Shown: piece by piece, positions 21,137 through 33,025 of the stretch
Layout of the letters: every line of letters begins with the position of its first letter
Position numbering within the stretch: the stretch's first letter is position 1
Assembly (NCBI GenBank): GCA_024760905.1
Contig: CM045735.1
Coordinates: 30,228,249 to 30,292,248 of the forward strand
Origin: Plotosus lineatus
Lineage: Eukaryota > Chordata > Actinopteri > Siluriformes > Plotosidae
DNA length: 64,000 bases
Direction: 5' to 3'
Made by a program: the position numbers and the translations under genes
The notes under the pieces: model-generated
Told to the model about the DNA's origin: nothing
Databases searched by the model: none
What the model saw: the letters and a program-made list of their open reading frames with translations, nothing else

Positions 21137-21905
21137 CAGACACTCCACGCTTTATGTATTTTTCGATTTTACGTTTACAAAAAAAAAAAAATTTGTCATT
21201 TTGAGTTTAGCATACTTTCTGTAGTACGAGACGTACCTATGTAGTACACTGACGTAATACGCTACTTACGCTGCGTTCATTGTTTACAAATGACAGACTG
21301 AACGTTCTCCTCCTTCTTCTCAGTTCACTGCTGTTACCCTTGTGTTCAGACGTCGTCTCTGTGATCTTTGTGTTTACACTGTTTTGCGGACTTTTGTAAC
21401 CCTAAGCAAATATGGTTGGTCAGAAGCGTAAGCCTACTAGTGATGGTGGTAATCAGAAAAAGCGGCAAGCCATCTCATTTGAAACAAAGACAGCGATTAT
21501 CAAGAAAATTGATACTGGTGAAAAACATGCGACTGTTGCACGTTTCTTCCAAATGGCTCCGTTGACCACCAGAACCATTTACAAGCAGAAAGATCGCATC
21601 ACAGAGCATGTTAATGGTTATATTTGATACTGTATTTGATATTTGATTCATGAATTTGATTAAAATTTATCTATTTGAAATTATTTTGCTTGAATTTAGT
21701 TTATTTGAAATTAATGTTGATATTATTTTACAATGTTATGTTTCGAATACTTGATTTAGGGGTGTTTGAGATACGGTAATGGTATTTATGGATGTACAAT
21801 ACAGTATGAACGTCATACGTCACTGGAACATACATAACTTACGTATATTTTCACCTTACGTTCGGCCGTCCGAAACCAACTAACACGTAAGTCGGGGCGC
21901 GTCTG
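21137..21905 (+). mobile_element. Tigger/pogo-like element, family B, two-ended
   Basis: Ends CAGACACTCCACGCTTTATG and GTAAGTCGGGGCGCGTCTG, flanked by TA on both sides (21135-21136, 21906-21907). It is the most complete B copy, 769 bp, and contains a 71-codon ORF for a transposase N-terminus. Confidence 0.85.
21412..21627 (+). pseudogene. Tigger-B transposase N-terminal fragment
   Basis: Open from ATG for 71 codons: MVGQKRKPTSDGGNQKKRQA, then ISFETKTAIIKKIDTGEKHA, then a TVARFFQMAPLTTRTIYKQKD helix-turn-helix. It resembles the first DNA-binding domain of Tigger1/JRK-like proteins. It stops before the CENP-B second half and there is no DDE domain. It could at most make a DNA-binding fragment. 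Confidence 0.7.
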
Positions 21906-24289
21906 TAATAAATAAATTAATGTTGTAAATTAAGCAACACATTTGCTGACATTTTCGAAAATACAAGTTATTTAAACATTTATGTGAGGCGCTCCACTGA
22001 AAGTAGGCACTTGTCGCACAGACCACTTTTGAGATAAAGGCCACAAAAGCAAAAGGCGAGTACCCTCATAAAACTAGATAAAAACAGTAGCCAACTTACT
22101 AGTTTTCGTTGCAATTATTCATATATATAGTTCAGTACAAGACACACTATAAGCCATACACCAGAAGAACAGTCGTGAATAGTCTCTCCATTTTGGATAC
22201 TGTTTTGATATTAAAATGCCGTTTTAGTGAATAAAATAAAGGTTATGAAGACAATATGCTCAAACAATGCAGGATAGTTGCAAAGGAGGTTCTGAAACGA
22301 GCACACTGATTGGTCGGCTCGGGCTTGCATATGCACATTGCCCGTCACACGTTAACTCCCGGTTTACTTCCTGACTCGAGTTTACTCCATGCGGAATAAT
22401 ATCTCCGTCTATCTCTTCAATAACAGTCATTAAGTTTATTTATAAGATTGTGAATACACAATTTATGGAAAAGGAGAGTGAAATGTCATCTGTGATGTCT
22501 AGCAGCATTAGTATAGATGTTAATGATGCGAGAATTCGGCTTTGAAGATGCCGGAATGTTTGGCGTTCTAAAAGATTATTTTGCCGGTGAGTATTTTTCT
22601 CTGCATGCAAAATTTGATTACGGAATTTTTTTGATTATTTGATTTGTGTGTAATCTTGTCTGGACTGGACATGCTGGATCATGGATTGTTTAGTTTTGTA
22701 CGAAAATTGGTCAAGACCTGAAAAATACTGAAATGTTTCATTACTTTCACATACAAACAAACTGATGATGACTATGCCAGCTGAGTTGATGAAGAAGAGG
22801 CATCTGTTAATAAAAGTGTGATGACTGGTGTTTGTGAAGATGATGATGTGATCTTATCTGCTGAGCAGGATATAGATGAAGATGATAATGATGAGGGCAG
22901 AGTTGATGAAGCTTACTTGTATGAAGAGATCAGAGAGTTTTGTTATGTAGTTTTCTTAATTTCAGTGTGATTGTTTGAACCTGACAGTGTTTTTTTTTCC
23001 CCAATCAGTATTATTTAAAGGCATTTGAACCTTTATACAATAGTCAAAAAGATACATACTGATCTTATTGAAATAAACAGAAATGAAAAAAAAAAATTAC
23101 CCGTTTTTGTTCATTTTTTGGGGGGTTACCACGGTGACTGGTGGGTTTTAAAAGGACCTGTCAGATTAAAATGAGGATGATTTCTCTTATCACCTCTTCC
23201 TAAAACTTTTCCGAGATATGTTTTCTAAAAGTTTGTATGGCTGAGGTGCATAAAAATGTTTGGTTGCTAAGGACTAATGATCTTCAAAGAAGGGCAATCT
23301 TTGTGCTCATTTTTCTCTAAAACGTCTTTTGAAATTTTTAGTTGAATGCTGACACAAGAAATGGCATAGTTCGCTCAGTTTTCAAGGTATTGACAAACTT
23401 TTTGCTGCATTTTGCAGCTTTGGGCCTCCTCTATCTGACTGTAAAAAGCTCAATTTTGGTCACAAGAGCCTACTTTCTCACATATATATGTAAACTGCCA
23501 GCAACAGCACGGAGCATGACGAAGGTATTTGACTTTGACATATTGACTGGAATATTAAAAGTTGATATGCTGAAGAAATCTTGATACTCTGTTGATTACA
23601 ATATTAAAAGAATAAGCTTTGACAGTCAGGATTTTGATTTCAAATATCAGATATTTATTTAATTCTACTGTGTTTACAACATCACATACATAATATAGCA
23701 TGATTTACGAAAAAAATTTCCTCGCGAATCTTGGGTGGCCTGCAAAGGCAAAAAAAGAGAGAAAAAAAAATCCTCCCTCCTTGGTGAATCTTTATCACGT
23801 TATTACCAAAGATTTTTTTAACCCTGGCCTAATTAAAAGAAAGCGATTATTAAATGTCATTCAAATATTTCATTTTGTCATGTTGTCCTGCAAACTTCGC
23901 ATCGAATTACCTGATTCTGCCCACACAAGGGTAAAAATCGCACCACTGAGGCTTTTTATAGTCCTGATGCACAGCATGACACTGCTGCTCTCTGTACACT
24001 GAAATGATTTCAAATGAGATTTTGATTTCTCCGCCTTCATGCAGATGTATAATGAATATGCAACCTGTATAATCTCAGAATACAAATATGATGCTGCTAC
24101 TTGTTATAGAAAACAATAAAGTGCAATCAAAATATATTAATGAGCTAAGATTAATCGTGAGGATGACTTCTGAAAGCCACCAAACACAACAGCATTTAAT
24201 CAAAATGCTAACTGTTCTCCTCCCATGTTGAACCGGATGTGTCCGAGACATATGGTGAACCACCACTGTGTAATAAGCGAGATATGGGC
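21906..24289. other. SCAMP1 intron 1, mostly unrecognised, with an acidic reading frame
   Basis: Around 22798-22971 a plus-strand frame of about 58 codons encodes an acidic stretch (ILSAEQDIDEDDNDEGRVDE, then YLYEEIREF). An upstream in-frame stop precedes it. A second short frame near 22464-22545 starts MEKESEMSSVMSSSISIDVN. They may be pieces of one decayed transposon gene. No terminal repeats or splice signals were found. Confidence 0.3.
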
Positions 24290-24575
24290 AATCATTCATT
24301 AATTTTCTGAACCACTTAATCCTAATTAGGGTCACGGGAAGGCTGGTGCCCATCTAAGCCAACTCTGGGCGAGAGCGGGGCCAATACTCACACTCATACC
24401 TACGGGTGATCTGGAACAGTCAAATAACCCACTGTGCACGTTTTGGGACTGGGAGAAAATCGGAGTGCCCAGAGGAAACCCACGCAAGTACGGGGAGAAC
24501 ATACAAAATCCACACAGAAACACCGAGGCTGGGAATTGAACCCAGGATCTTTTTGCTGTGAGACGAATGAGCTCC
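24290..24575 (-). repeat. SINE-like repeat S4, best-preserved minus copy
   Basis: Contains TTAATTTTCTGAACCACTTA, GGGTCACGGGAAGGCTGGTG, GAGGAAACCCACGCAAGTAC and ATTGAACCCAGGATCTTTTT. This is the reverse complement of a tRNA-headed fish SINE with an L2-like tail. Confidence 0.7.
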
Positions 24576-24576
24576 A

Positions 24577-24868
24577 CCCTTTCTTCTTTTTCTATCGGCT
24601 TTTCCCTTCAGGGGTTGCCACAGCGAATCATCTGCCTCCATCTCACCCTATCCTCTGCATCTTCTACTCTTACTCCAACTACCTTCATGTCCTCCTTCAC
24701 CGCATCTATAAATCTCCTCTTTAGTCTTCCTCTAGACCTTCTGCCTGGTAGTTCCAACTTCAGCATCCTACTACCAATATACTCACTATCCCTCCTCTGT
24801 ACATGTCCAAACCATCCCAATCTAGCCTCTCTGACTTTGTCTCCAAAACCTCTTACATGTACACCCCA
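24577..24868 (-). mobile_element. RTE-type LINE, 5'-truncated copy 3
   Basis: Encodes the last ~70 residues on the minus strand (VREARLGWFGHVQRRDSEYI, then GSRMLKLELPGRRSRGRLKR) followed by the conserved 3' end near 24590. Confidence 0.85.
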
Positions 24869-25861
24869 TGCCACCAAAATGGGTATTCATTCTGGTAAAA
24901 TAAATGAATTAATGACTGAACTCAAAATTAAACAAAAAAATGCAGAACCAACCAAGAAATTAAAATTAACAAAAATATGGAAGCAAGACCTCGTGCCAAG
25001 TGAAAAAGACATTACTTAAAGGTTTGAAAAAGACATTACTTAAAGGTTTAAAAGCGACTGACGTGATTAAAACTGACAAAAGTCCAAATACATGAATGGC
25101 TCGGATGATAAATATAAATCCGAAAATGGTTGAATATGGGCCCAATTACGAAATTGGCACATTTTCCAACTACCCAACTTCAAACTTTAATAAATATTGC
25201 TATGTTTAAGTTCATTTGTGAATCAATGCATCAAAATCTTTATTGCATGGCTGGTAGACAATATCATAAAAATATGCACAGATGATGAACACAGTTTTTT
25301 GAAATCATTCAAACATTTCCTAGTTTACAACCTTTTCGTGCTCAATTTTGTGATAGGAGAAAGACCTCATTATTTTCTTGTCCCACTGAGCCTCTGGTAA
25401 GGTCTCCACAGGTCCAATAACCACATGCATCAAAGTACAGGTGCCACACATTGAACCACAGAATGTGCATGTGTTTGGCAAAATTGGTAACTAAGCACCA
25501 GACTAAAAACAGGATCGATGATGGACGTTACATAGTGTATCATGTGCTCATACTGAGCACTTATGTATTGGCATTTACTGATTCTAGATATTAAAGAAAA
25601 GCTGAACATGTAAAGCACTATTAATTTCCATCGTGTAACTATGGCACAATTATTATCTAAAGGTAATATTAGTCAATAGAAAGCTGTTCAGTCGGTCCCT
25701 GTTACATACTGACTTCTTGGGTCTTCCTACTGATAATTTGATGCTGCTGCTTCTCAAAGGAATATTATCCTGCATCGACCAGGCTTTACTACATATTGGC
25801 CTAATACATGGGGGGGTGTTCTAAAATTTGCAGAAAACAAATTTCAGTACCAGTTTGGAGA
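24869..25861. other. SCAMP1 intron 1, nothing recognised
   Basis: Includes a small direct repeat (AAAAAGACATTACTTAAAGG, twice, near 25003 and 25027). No gene found. Confidence 0.45.
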
Positions 25862-25867
25862 TATTTA

Positions 25868-25936
<69 letters not shown>

Positions 25937-25955
25937 CACACACACACACACATAC
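25862..25955. repeat. (TA)n(CA)n microsatellite
   Basis: About 30 TA units followed by CA units. Confidence 0.95.
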
Positions 25956-26077
25956 ACAGACCCATATATTAAGATATTAAGAGTAAGGCAGGGCAGACAC
26001 TGTGCAATTTTAGCAGCATCTTTCTCAATGGCTGCTTAATCTGGAACAATAAATGAAATGCAATGTAAAGCAACATA

Positions 26078-26530
26078 CAGGGATACCTCACTTTCCGTGG
26101 TTAATTAGGACGAAACCCCCCCCCGCCGCCAAACCATCGAATTCCGTGAAGTAGGATCACCCCCCCCCCCCAACTGACCTATACGTACATGTATGTGTAC
26201 ATAATATTAATAAATACATATTCAATGCTATAAATGCTTATAATAACAATTAAACATTTTTAAAAATGCATAAGATATAAATAAATTATAAATACACATA
26301 CATACAAAGTAGTTTTGATGGGAGGTTTTGGGTGGTTTTTTGTTTTGTGTTTGTTTAGAGGTTTTTTTTTTTTGCATAATTAGCCTTGTTCTGTGGCATT
26401 TTCCTTAACTTTTCCCATATTCTTCTTTAATTTCCTTATCTTTTAATTCGATGAAGATTTAAAAAAAAAAAAAAAAAAAAAAAGCACCGACGCCGCATAA
26501 ATTGAAGTGTGAAGTAGCGAGGGATCCCTG
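26078..26530. mobile_element. Tigger/pogo-like element, family D, short copy
   Basis: Left end CAGGGATACCTCACTTTCCG after TA; right end GTGAAGTAGCGAGGGATCCCTG. C-runs near 26101-26170 and an A-run at 26459-26483 interrupt it. No hAT insertion, unlike 16138-17273. Confidence 0.75.
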
Positions 26531-27000
26531 TGCTTGTGAAAGGAATACGTCGGACCTCAAACTCTGAACTGTGCGTCTATTACAAATGTTGAGCTGAAAT
26601 AATGACAGAATGATTTCAAAGATCCAAATGCATAAATAAATACTGTTCACAAAGGATAAACATACTGCCCTAGTTTCTCACGCTCTCTCTCTCAAACTCA
26701 CACACACACACACACACAAGGGGTGATGTAACGTCTTTATAATCTAGTTTTCGCTAAATCAAAATCTTTCACCTCAGGGTAAAGTTATTTCAAATATACC
26801 GGTCTCTCTTTATCTCACACTCGCGCACACGTTTTGGTGCCAACTCAATAAGGATAACAGCCCAAAGTTCCACTGTGTGATAACCCAAAAGGGACAAAAT
26901 TTTTTTGATCTGACAGAAATCTGTCCCTCACTTGAACTGTCAATCCACTACACTCCATGAGGAATGAAGCATTATGCACAAAAAATATTCAGCCTGACAC
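26531..27000. other. SCAMP1 intron 1, nothing recognised
   Basis: Contains a short (CA)n run near 26699-26718; otherwise featureless. Confidence 0.45.
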
Positions 27001-27579
27001 ATACCTGTCAACCCTAGGCCGTTGGCGATCTTACAAATGGCTACTTATGCCCTTACAAAATAGCAACTAATCTTACGCGTCTTATTATCGCGTGCAATAT
27101 GAAACAAAAATTAAACTCTATTTTTAATATAATATGAATTTATTGGTAATGTTGTAACATATAACCTGGTGCAATCAAATAAAACAGTAATATCTTCAGC
27201 TGCATGATTAAGAAAATTTAACAGTGATCTTTATTATAACTATATGTAGCACTTTTGGCACTTTCAATCATTTCTTTTGATGGCTTCACTTCATGGCACT
27301 TGAGCTCGCAATTAAGTTTGACTTGAATGATGGCGGAAGTGAAAGTGCGGTCACGTGGTCGGAAAGAGCAGACGATAGCAGACGATTCTCGCGAGAAAAC
27401 GGCTACAGACCAATTCGGCGTATCGTCTCTTTACCGAAACGGTGACACAAAAAACGGAGTTAAAAAAAAAAAGACGAAATGATCGAAAAACGTACAGATT
27501 TCGGACGTACGGCGTACACATTTAAAAATCAGTGCTCACTTGTACAAATTACGCCAAAACCGTACAACTTGACAGGTAT
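27001..27579. mobile_element. unclassified TIR element with 8-bp target duplication
   Basis: Ends ATACCTGTCAA and TTGACAGGTAT are perfectly inverted over 11 bp. Flanks CCTGACAC (26993-27000) and GCTGACAC (27580-27587) match at 7 of 8. The interior has AAAACGGCTACAGACC and CGTACAGATTTCGG repeats of CGTAC but no transposase. An 8-bp duplication suggests hAT or P superfamily; the termini do not look like typical hAT ends. Confidence 0.6.
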
Positions 27580-28086
27580 GCTGACACAAAGTACAAGTTT
27601 GAATTCGGCTCTAATTTGGACTTGGAAATCAAGTCCCATGCATGTGTTGGACGTTAGTCTTCAATCAGGATACCATTACAGGCAGAGATACACTTTTCCA
27701 AAATTAAGGGAGATGCTGGAGGAAAATAGAGTAATGAATGGCCTGGTCTTAAATACGAGTTCTTTTTAAAAAATTAGCATATTGTAATAAAGTTCATTAT
27801 TTTCTGTAATGTACTGATAAAAAATAAACTTCCATATATTTTAGATTCATGGCACACGAACTGAAATATTTCAGGTCTTTTATTGTTTTAATACTGATGA
27901 TTTTGGCATACAGCTCATGAAAACCCAAAATTCCTATCTCAAAAAATTAGCATATCATGAAAAGGTTCTCTAAACGAGCTATTAACCTAATCATCTGAAT
28001 CAACCAATTAACTCTATAAACACCTGCAAAAGATTCCTGAGGCTTTTAAAAACTCCCAGCCTGATTAATTATTCAAAACCACAATC

Positions 28087-29023
28087 ATGGGTAAGACTGC
28101 CGACCTGACTGCTGTCCAGAAGGCCATCACTGACACCCTCAAGCAAGAGGGTAAGACACAAAGAAATCTCTGAGCGAATAGGCTGTTCCCAGAGTGCTGT
28201 ATCAAGGCACCTCAGTGCGACGTCTGTGGGAAGGAAAAAGTGTGGCAAAAAACGCTGCACAACCAGAAGAGGTGACCAGACCCTGAGGAAGATTGTGGAG
28301 AAGGGCCCATTCCAGACCTTGGGGGACCTGTGGAAGCAGTGGACTGGGCTACAGGTGCCGCATTCCCCAGGTCAAGCCACTTTTGAACCAGAAACAGCGG
28401 CAGAAGCGCCTGACCTGGGCTACAGAGAAGCAGCACTGGACTGTTGCTCAGTGGTCCAAAGTACTTATTTTGGATGAAATCAAATTTTGCATGTCATTCG
28501 GAAATCAAAGTGCCAGAGTGTGGAGGAAGACTGGGGAGAAGGAAATGCCAAAATGTGTGAAGTCCAGTGTCAAGTACCCACAGTCAGTGATGGTCTGGGG
28601 TACCATGTCAGCTGCTGGTGTTGGTCCACTGTGTTTTATCAAGGGCAGGGTCAATGCAGCTAGCTATCAGGAGATTTTGGAGCACTTCATGCTTCCATCT
28701 GCTGAAAAGCTTTATGGAGATGAAGATTTCATTTTTCAACACGACCTGGCACCTGCCCCACTGGTAAATGGTTTACTGACCATGGTATTACTGTGCTCAA
28801 TTGGCCTGCCAACTCTCCTGACCTGAACCCCATAGAGAATCTGTGGGATATTGTGAAGAGAAAGTTGAGAGACACCAGACCCAACACTGTGGATGAGCTT
28901 AAGGCCACTATCGAAGCATCCTGGGCCTCCATAACACCTCAGCAGTGCCACAGGCTGATTGCCTCCATGCCACGACACATTGAAGCAGTCATTTCTGCAA
29001 AAGGATTCCCGACCAGGTATTGA
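28087..29023 (+). pseudogene. Tc1-like transposase, frameshifted
   Basis: Starts ATGGGTAAGACTGCC at 28087. Recognisable segments in different frames: the N-terminal HTH, a GRKKCGKKRCTTRRGD linker, VWRKTGEKEMPK, FIFQHDLAPAP (second Asp) and NSPDLNPIENLWD (Glu). One frame break falls soon after the ADLTAVQKAI stretch (about 28155); another part is deleted after the second Asp. Dead copy. Confidence 0.9.
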
Positions 29024-29459
29024 GTGCATAACTGAACATAATTATTTGAAGGTTGACTTTTTTGTATTAAAAACACTTTTTATTGGTTGGATGAAATATG
29101 CAAATTTTTTGAGATAGGGTTTTTGGTTTTTCTTTACTTTTTTGCCAGAATTATCAATATTAAAACAATAAACGGCTTGAACTACAGTAGGTCCTTGACT
29201 ATTCGCAGTTTGAGTACACGTGGTCTGCTCAGCAACCGGCACGTGATTCAAATTCAGCCAATGGCGGTCCTCCTTTCTGCTGATTGGTTGAGCTGATGTC
29301 CCACCCCTTTTTACTCATTCGCACACAAGTTGTCAATGAGACTCTTTTTTCTGTGTTTTAATTACCAATTAAGCTCCATGATACCACTCAAACACTGTCT
29401 TCTCTGGCTAAGCGATAGAAAACGCTGGATGTCTCTTCTGGAGAAATAAGACTTTCTCC

Positions 29460-30725
29460 TTTCTCTGAACTGTTGTATTAAAATCTTTTTCCAAGTTCAT
29501 ATTTATGCGTGAGATTTTATGTTCTGTGGTATGTTTAACAGTACTCTTCATGTCCTTTTACATTGAAGTTGGAGTTATGTGTCCAAGATGGCGCTGCCCA
29601 GAGGGCGACATCGCAGAGTTCTCAGAGTCAAATTGTTTCTATGTTCGTTTTAATTTGTTTGTTCATGTTTTGCACTATGCTCGTCGATGAGCAGCTTCGG
29701 GCAACTAAGCATGCAATAATCTATCTATTCTATGCTACGGAGCTCCATGCTAGCGGTTAGCTAGCGGTTGGCTAGCGACTACCGGCTGAGCCCGGAGCTC
29801 TTAGAGGCTTGGTTAGCACTTCCGGCCAGACTGGGATAGCCGGGATGCGGCTCGCTGCCTACCATAGCATGTCAGCTCTGCTTAGTTATACACTGCTAAG
29901 TTATAACTAAGCACGCTCAACTTGGCTTGTTTGCTGGGATGCGGCTCCATAGCATACTAGCTCTGCGAGACGCATCACGGCGAATAAAGAAGCCGAGGCG
30001 GGAAGGAGCCGAACGACGACTCCGGCGCTTGGAATAACAGGGGATGAAGGCCGTGTAGCCAGCTGGTATAATCGCCTTATCGGGTGTACTCTCCTCGAGC
30101 CATGTTTCACAGAAACACAGTCCTGTAGATCCCTCTGCGCTGCAATCTGAGCATGAAGCTCGTCCATCTTTTTTCGAAGGGAATGAACATTTTCAAGTAC
30201 GTAGTATGGCTTGAAGTGCTAACCAAGCCTCTCAGAGCTCCGTCTGGGCCTAGCCGCTAACCGCTAGCATTGAGCTCCTAACCAAGCATGCTAACCAAGC
30301 GCCGGAAAATCTCAAAACTCCACCTGGGCATAGCATAGCTGCTCAAGATACAAGTTATTGCTCGAAGCTGAAGCTGTTCATGCTGTAGTAGGGTCGACCG
30401 ATCATAGACGAGCATAGTGCAAACCATAAAACAAATAAAACAAATTAAAACAAACAAAAACAATTTGACTCTGAAAACTCCACAAGGTTGTCCTCTAGGC
30501 AGCGTCATCTTGGACACGTCACTTCAAAACGTCACTCCAAGCTCAATGTAAAAGGACATGAAGTGTAATAAAGTTTATCCTTTTGGTATCATTTGTTAAA
30601 CATGCTACAGAACATAAAATCTCACGCACAAACATTCTAAGAATTAACTGAGGTACTGTACTGGAATAATAATTGAAAAAGACTTTAAAACGACTGCTTT
30701 ACAACAGTATATGCTGTATAATGTT
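29460..30725. repeat. long inverted repeat with YY1-like motifs
   Basis: The left arm (about 29460-29840) and right arm (about 30205-30725, reversed) share CTTCATGTCCTTTTACATTG, GTGTCCAAGATGGCGCTGCC (GATGACGCTGCC on the right), CAGAGTCAAATTGTTT, GCACTATGCTCGTC, CATGCTAGCGGTTAGC and GAGGCTTGGTTAGCACTTC. The spacer is about 365 bp. CAAGATGGCG is a YY1-type site of the kind found in L1-like 5' UTRs. It looks like two 5' ends of one retroelement in opposite orientation. Confidence 0.75.
29907..30167 (-). pseudogene. L1-like ORF2 endonuclease start, remnant
   Basis: The minus-strand frame begins MDELHAQIAAQRDLQDC and then drifts out of frame; the other frames around 30050-30110 continue a FTETWLE-like/ST-P motif and PAGY. 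This is the order at the beginning of the apurinic endonuclease domain of L1-type LINEs in fish. Short and frameshifted; assignment by motif only. Confidence 0.45.
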
Positions 30726-31194
30726 TATATATTTTATTACTAAATATCACAGTACAAAATTAAAAAGTTTTTCTTAATCATGACTACATTTTAGTACATT
30801 AATAGTGTATTAATGAGTAAGACTGTTTATAGAATGTGTTTAAGAAGCATATTTTAGCGCAGATAATAGATACATAGTATTTTACTGCCGGCTGCTCATT
30901 CGTGCATGTGACATCATACATGGGGTTTTATTTCCGCAGACAGAACTCGCGGATTATCTCGATTCGCGGGAGGGCTCGGAACCGTACCCCCGCGAATGTC
31001 AAGGGCCTACTGTACTTCAGTTGTGTGTAAATCTAAAATATATGAAAGTCTAATGTTTATTAGTACATTATAGAAAATAATGAACTTGATCACAATATGC
31101 AAATTTTTTGAGAAGGACTAGTACTTCAAATTAATTTAGAAGAATAAATCAGTACGCAAACAAATGAACATTAAATAAGAATAGTTATGAAAAT

Positions 31195-31480
31195 GGGCAA
31201 AATGATGGTACACTAGTTAGCACATCCACCACACAACAAATAGGTCCTGGGTTCCATTCTAGAGATGGGGTGTTATTGTGTACGGTTTGCATGTTCTCCC
31301 CATGCAGTCTCCTTCCACAATCCAAAGACAATCACAGTAGGCTATAATTGACTGTTCCAAAATTGCCCTTAAGAGGGAGTGTGAATGGTTGTGTTTGTGT
31401 TGCCCTGTGAAAGCCTGGCAGAACTGTTCAGGGTGAACCTCCCCGCGACCCAAGTAGGATTAAGCGAGCGAGGTATAAAA
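31195..31480 (+). repeat. tRNA-derived SINE, family S4
   Basis: A-box-like TGGTACACTAGTTAGCAC and B-box-like GGTCCTGGGTTCCATTC, then GGTTTGCATGTTCTCCCCAT, CAATCCAAAGACAATCACAG and a 3' end CGCGACCCAAGTAGGATTAA. Confidence 0.7.
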
Positions 31481-32104
31481 ATGCTAAATGTGTTTGGAAC
31501 TTTGTGTAAAGCTTCATAAGTGATTGGACAAAACATTTGTGACTAAATCTGACATGAAAATCTAAATACATGGATGGTAAACATATCATGGTAGAGAGCT
31601 ATAAACGCTGTCAATCTGAGTGGCTACTCACGTAATACAAAGTATGGATGTGACTGAGCCACGAGAGAAAAAAAAAAAAAAAAAAAAAAGATACAAACTT
31701 CTTATACAATCCTACCTCAATGGCCAACATTTCTAACCTGAGATGAGTCATGAGACCAAGAGCAAACCAAAGTGTATCATAAATGAGGTGGATATACAAA
31801 AGAGTGACATCTGATCTTACACAGTATAGATAACACTGACAGTCATGAACTGAAATCAGTTCCATGAAAATGCAAAATACATGTATAACGGAAAAGCACT
31901 AATATAAGCTCTAACAGCATTGAAGATCATGTTGGAACATCCTGCACATTACTAAGATACACTGGCTTCGAAACGCAGACCTTACATTTTTAATAATGTT
32001 ATGTGGACTGACTACTCACTGGTGCTTTGAAAATTATAGAATGACCAAGCTTATTGGTATGGGTGGGTATTGCCTAGATTTTATATATTGTGATATATTG
32101 CAAG
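31481..32104. other. SCAMP1 intron 1, nothing recognised
   Basis: One long A-run (31668-31689). No other feature. Confidence 0.45.
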
Positions 32105-32368
32105 TGCTCGTGCAGCTAACTGGGTTATCAAAGGCAGGCCATGTCTCTCACTGTCTATGGTGAGAGGCATGTTAAAGAACAATTGCTGACTTTCATAAAG
32201 AGTAGGCTGCAAAGCCATCAGCATATTTCTATCCCTTGCTAAAGGGTTGTGACAGGAAGGGCATCTGACATAAAAACCCATGCCAAATCAAACGTGCAAA
32301 TCAGATGATTCGGTGTGGCGACTCTCGAGAACAGGAAAAAGCTGAAGGGAAAAGAAGAAGAGACAGTT
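32105..32368 (+). repeat. SINE S2, 5'-truncated
   Basis: Begins GTGCAGCTAACTGGGTTATC and runs through GAAGGGCATCTGACATAAAA to the tail GTGGCGACTCTCGAGAACAG and AAAGCTGAAGGGAAAAG. Confidence 0.85.
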
Positions 32369-32734
32369 GGCTTGAAGTGTCTTGGAGGGCGGCGGTTGTG
32401 TAGTAATAGTCCGGTAGCTGACTGGTGAGTGGGTCCTGGTCGAGACGAAATTGGAAAGAAAAAAATAACGCCCATTACCAAATTTACTTTAGTTTTTGGG
32501 TTTGTTACATTTACTGGACACACATTCTCTGGTCGATAATGTGTTGTGCTACACGGGTGAGTAATGTAGCCCAGGAGATCCAATGAATTTGTGGCACGAC
32601 CAGGCTGGAACAGCACAATATAAAGACAACATGTTTCTGAGCATTCCTCGAGTCAGGACGCATCTGCACTTTAAAAACAGCTATTTACTGGTGTTGTTGG
32701 AAGGATGTTATAAATAACATTAAAAAAAAGATCA

Positions 32735-33025
32735 AGTCCGTTGGGATTTTTACGCCCGAGCCAAAGTGGCTCATCGGACCGGTGCTTATCTCCAGTTTCC
32801 ATAGTGTGAGGTGACCAGAAGTTCAACTCCTCCTGGATGGGACGCAGGTCCATTGCAGGTTACCTTCACAGTATATTTTTACTGATACTCATTTATACAG
32901 TTTGTGAACAGAGGCACACTTGTGGTTAAGCTCCCATGGACTCCCAGTCACGGATGGCTTGGCATTAACCTGGATTCAAACTTGCGATCTCTGACAGTCA
33001 CGCACCTGACCGATGGGCCACTCAG
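32735..33025 (-). repeat. SINE S1, minus copy, diverged
   Basis: Reverse complement of the 738-1052 SINE: GTGCTTATCTCCAGTTTCCA, ATGGGACGCAGGTCCATTGC, AGAGGCACACTTGTGGTTAA and the head region GATGGGCCACTCAGGAG. Confidence 0.7.

Larger units (their letters stand above)
29185..31012. mobile_element. Tigger/pogo-like element, family E, nested in Tc1
   Basis: Ends CAGTAGGTCCTTGACTATTC and CGAATGTCAAGGGCCTACTG are inverted, with TA on each side (29183-29184, 31013-31014). It contains a large inverted repeat with L1-like sequence. Confidence 0.8.
27759..31118 (+). mobile_element. Tc1-like DNA transposon, copy 2, interrupted
   Basis: Same family as 7150-8709 in the opposite orientation. Left end near AAATTAGCATATTGTAATAA; right end GCAAATTTTTTGAGAAGGAC with TA at 31119-31120. 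The inner site motif is at about 27942. The right inverted repeat is split by a Tigger-E element (29185-31012). Confidence 0.88.
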
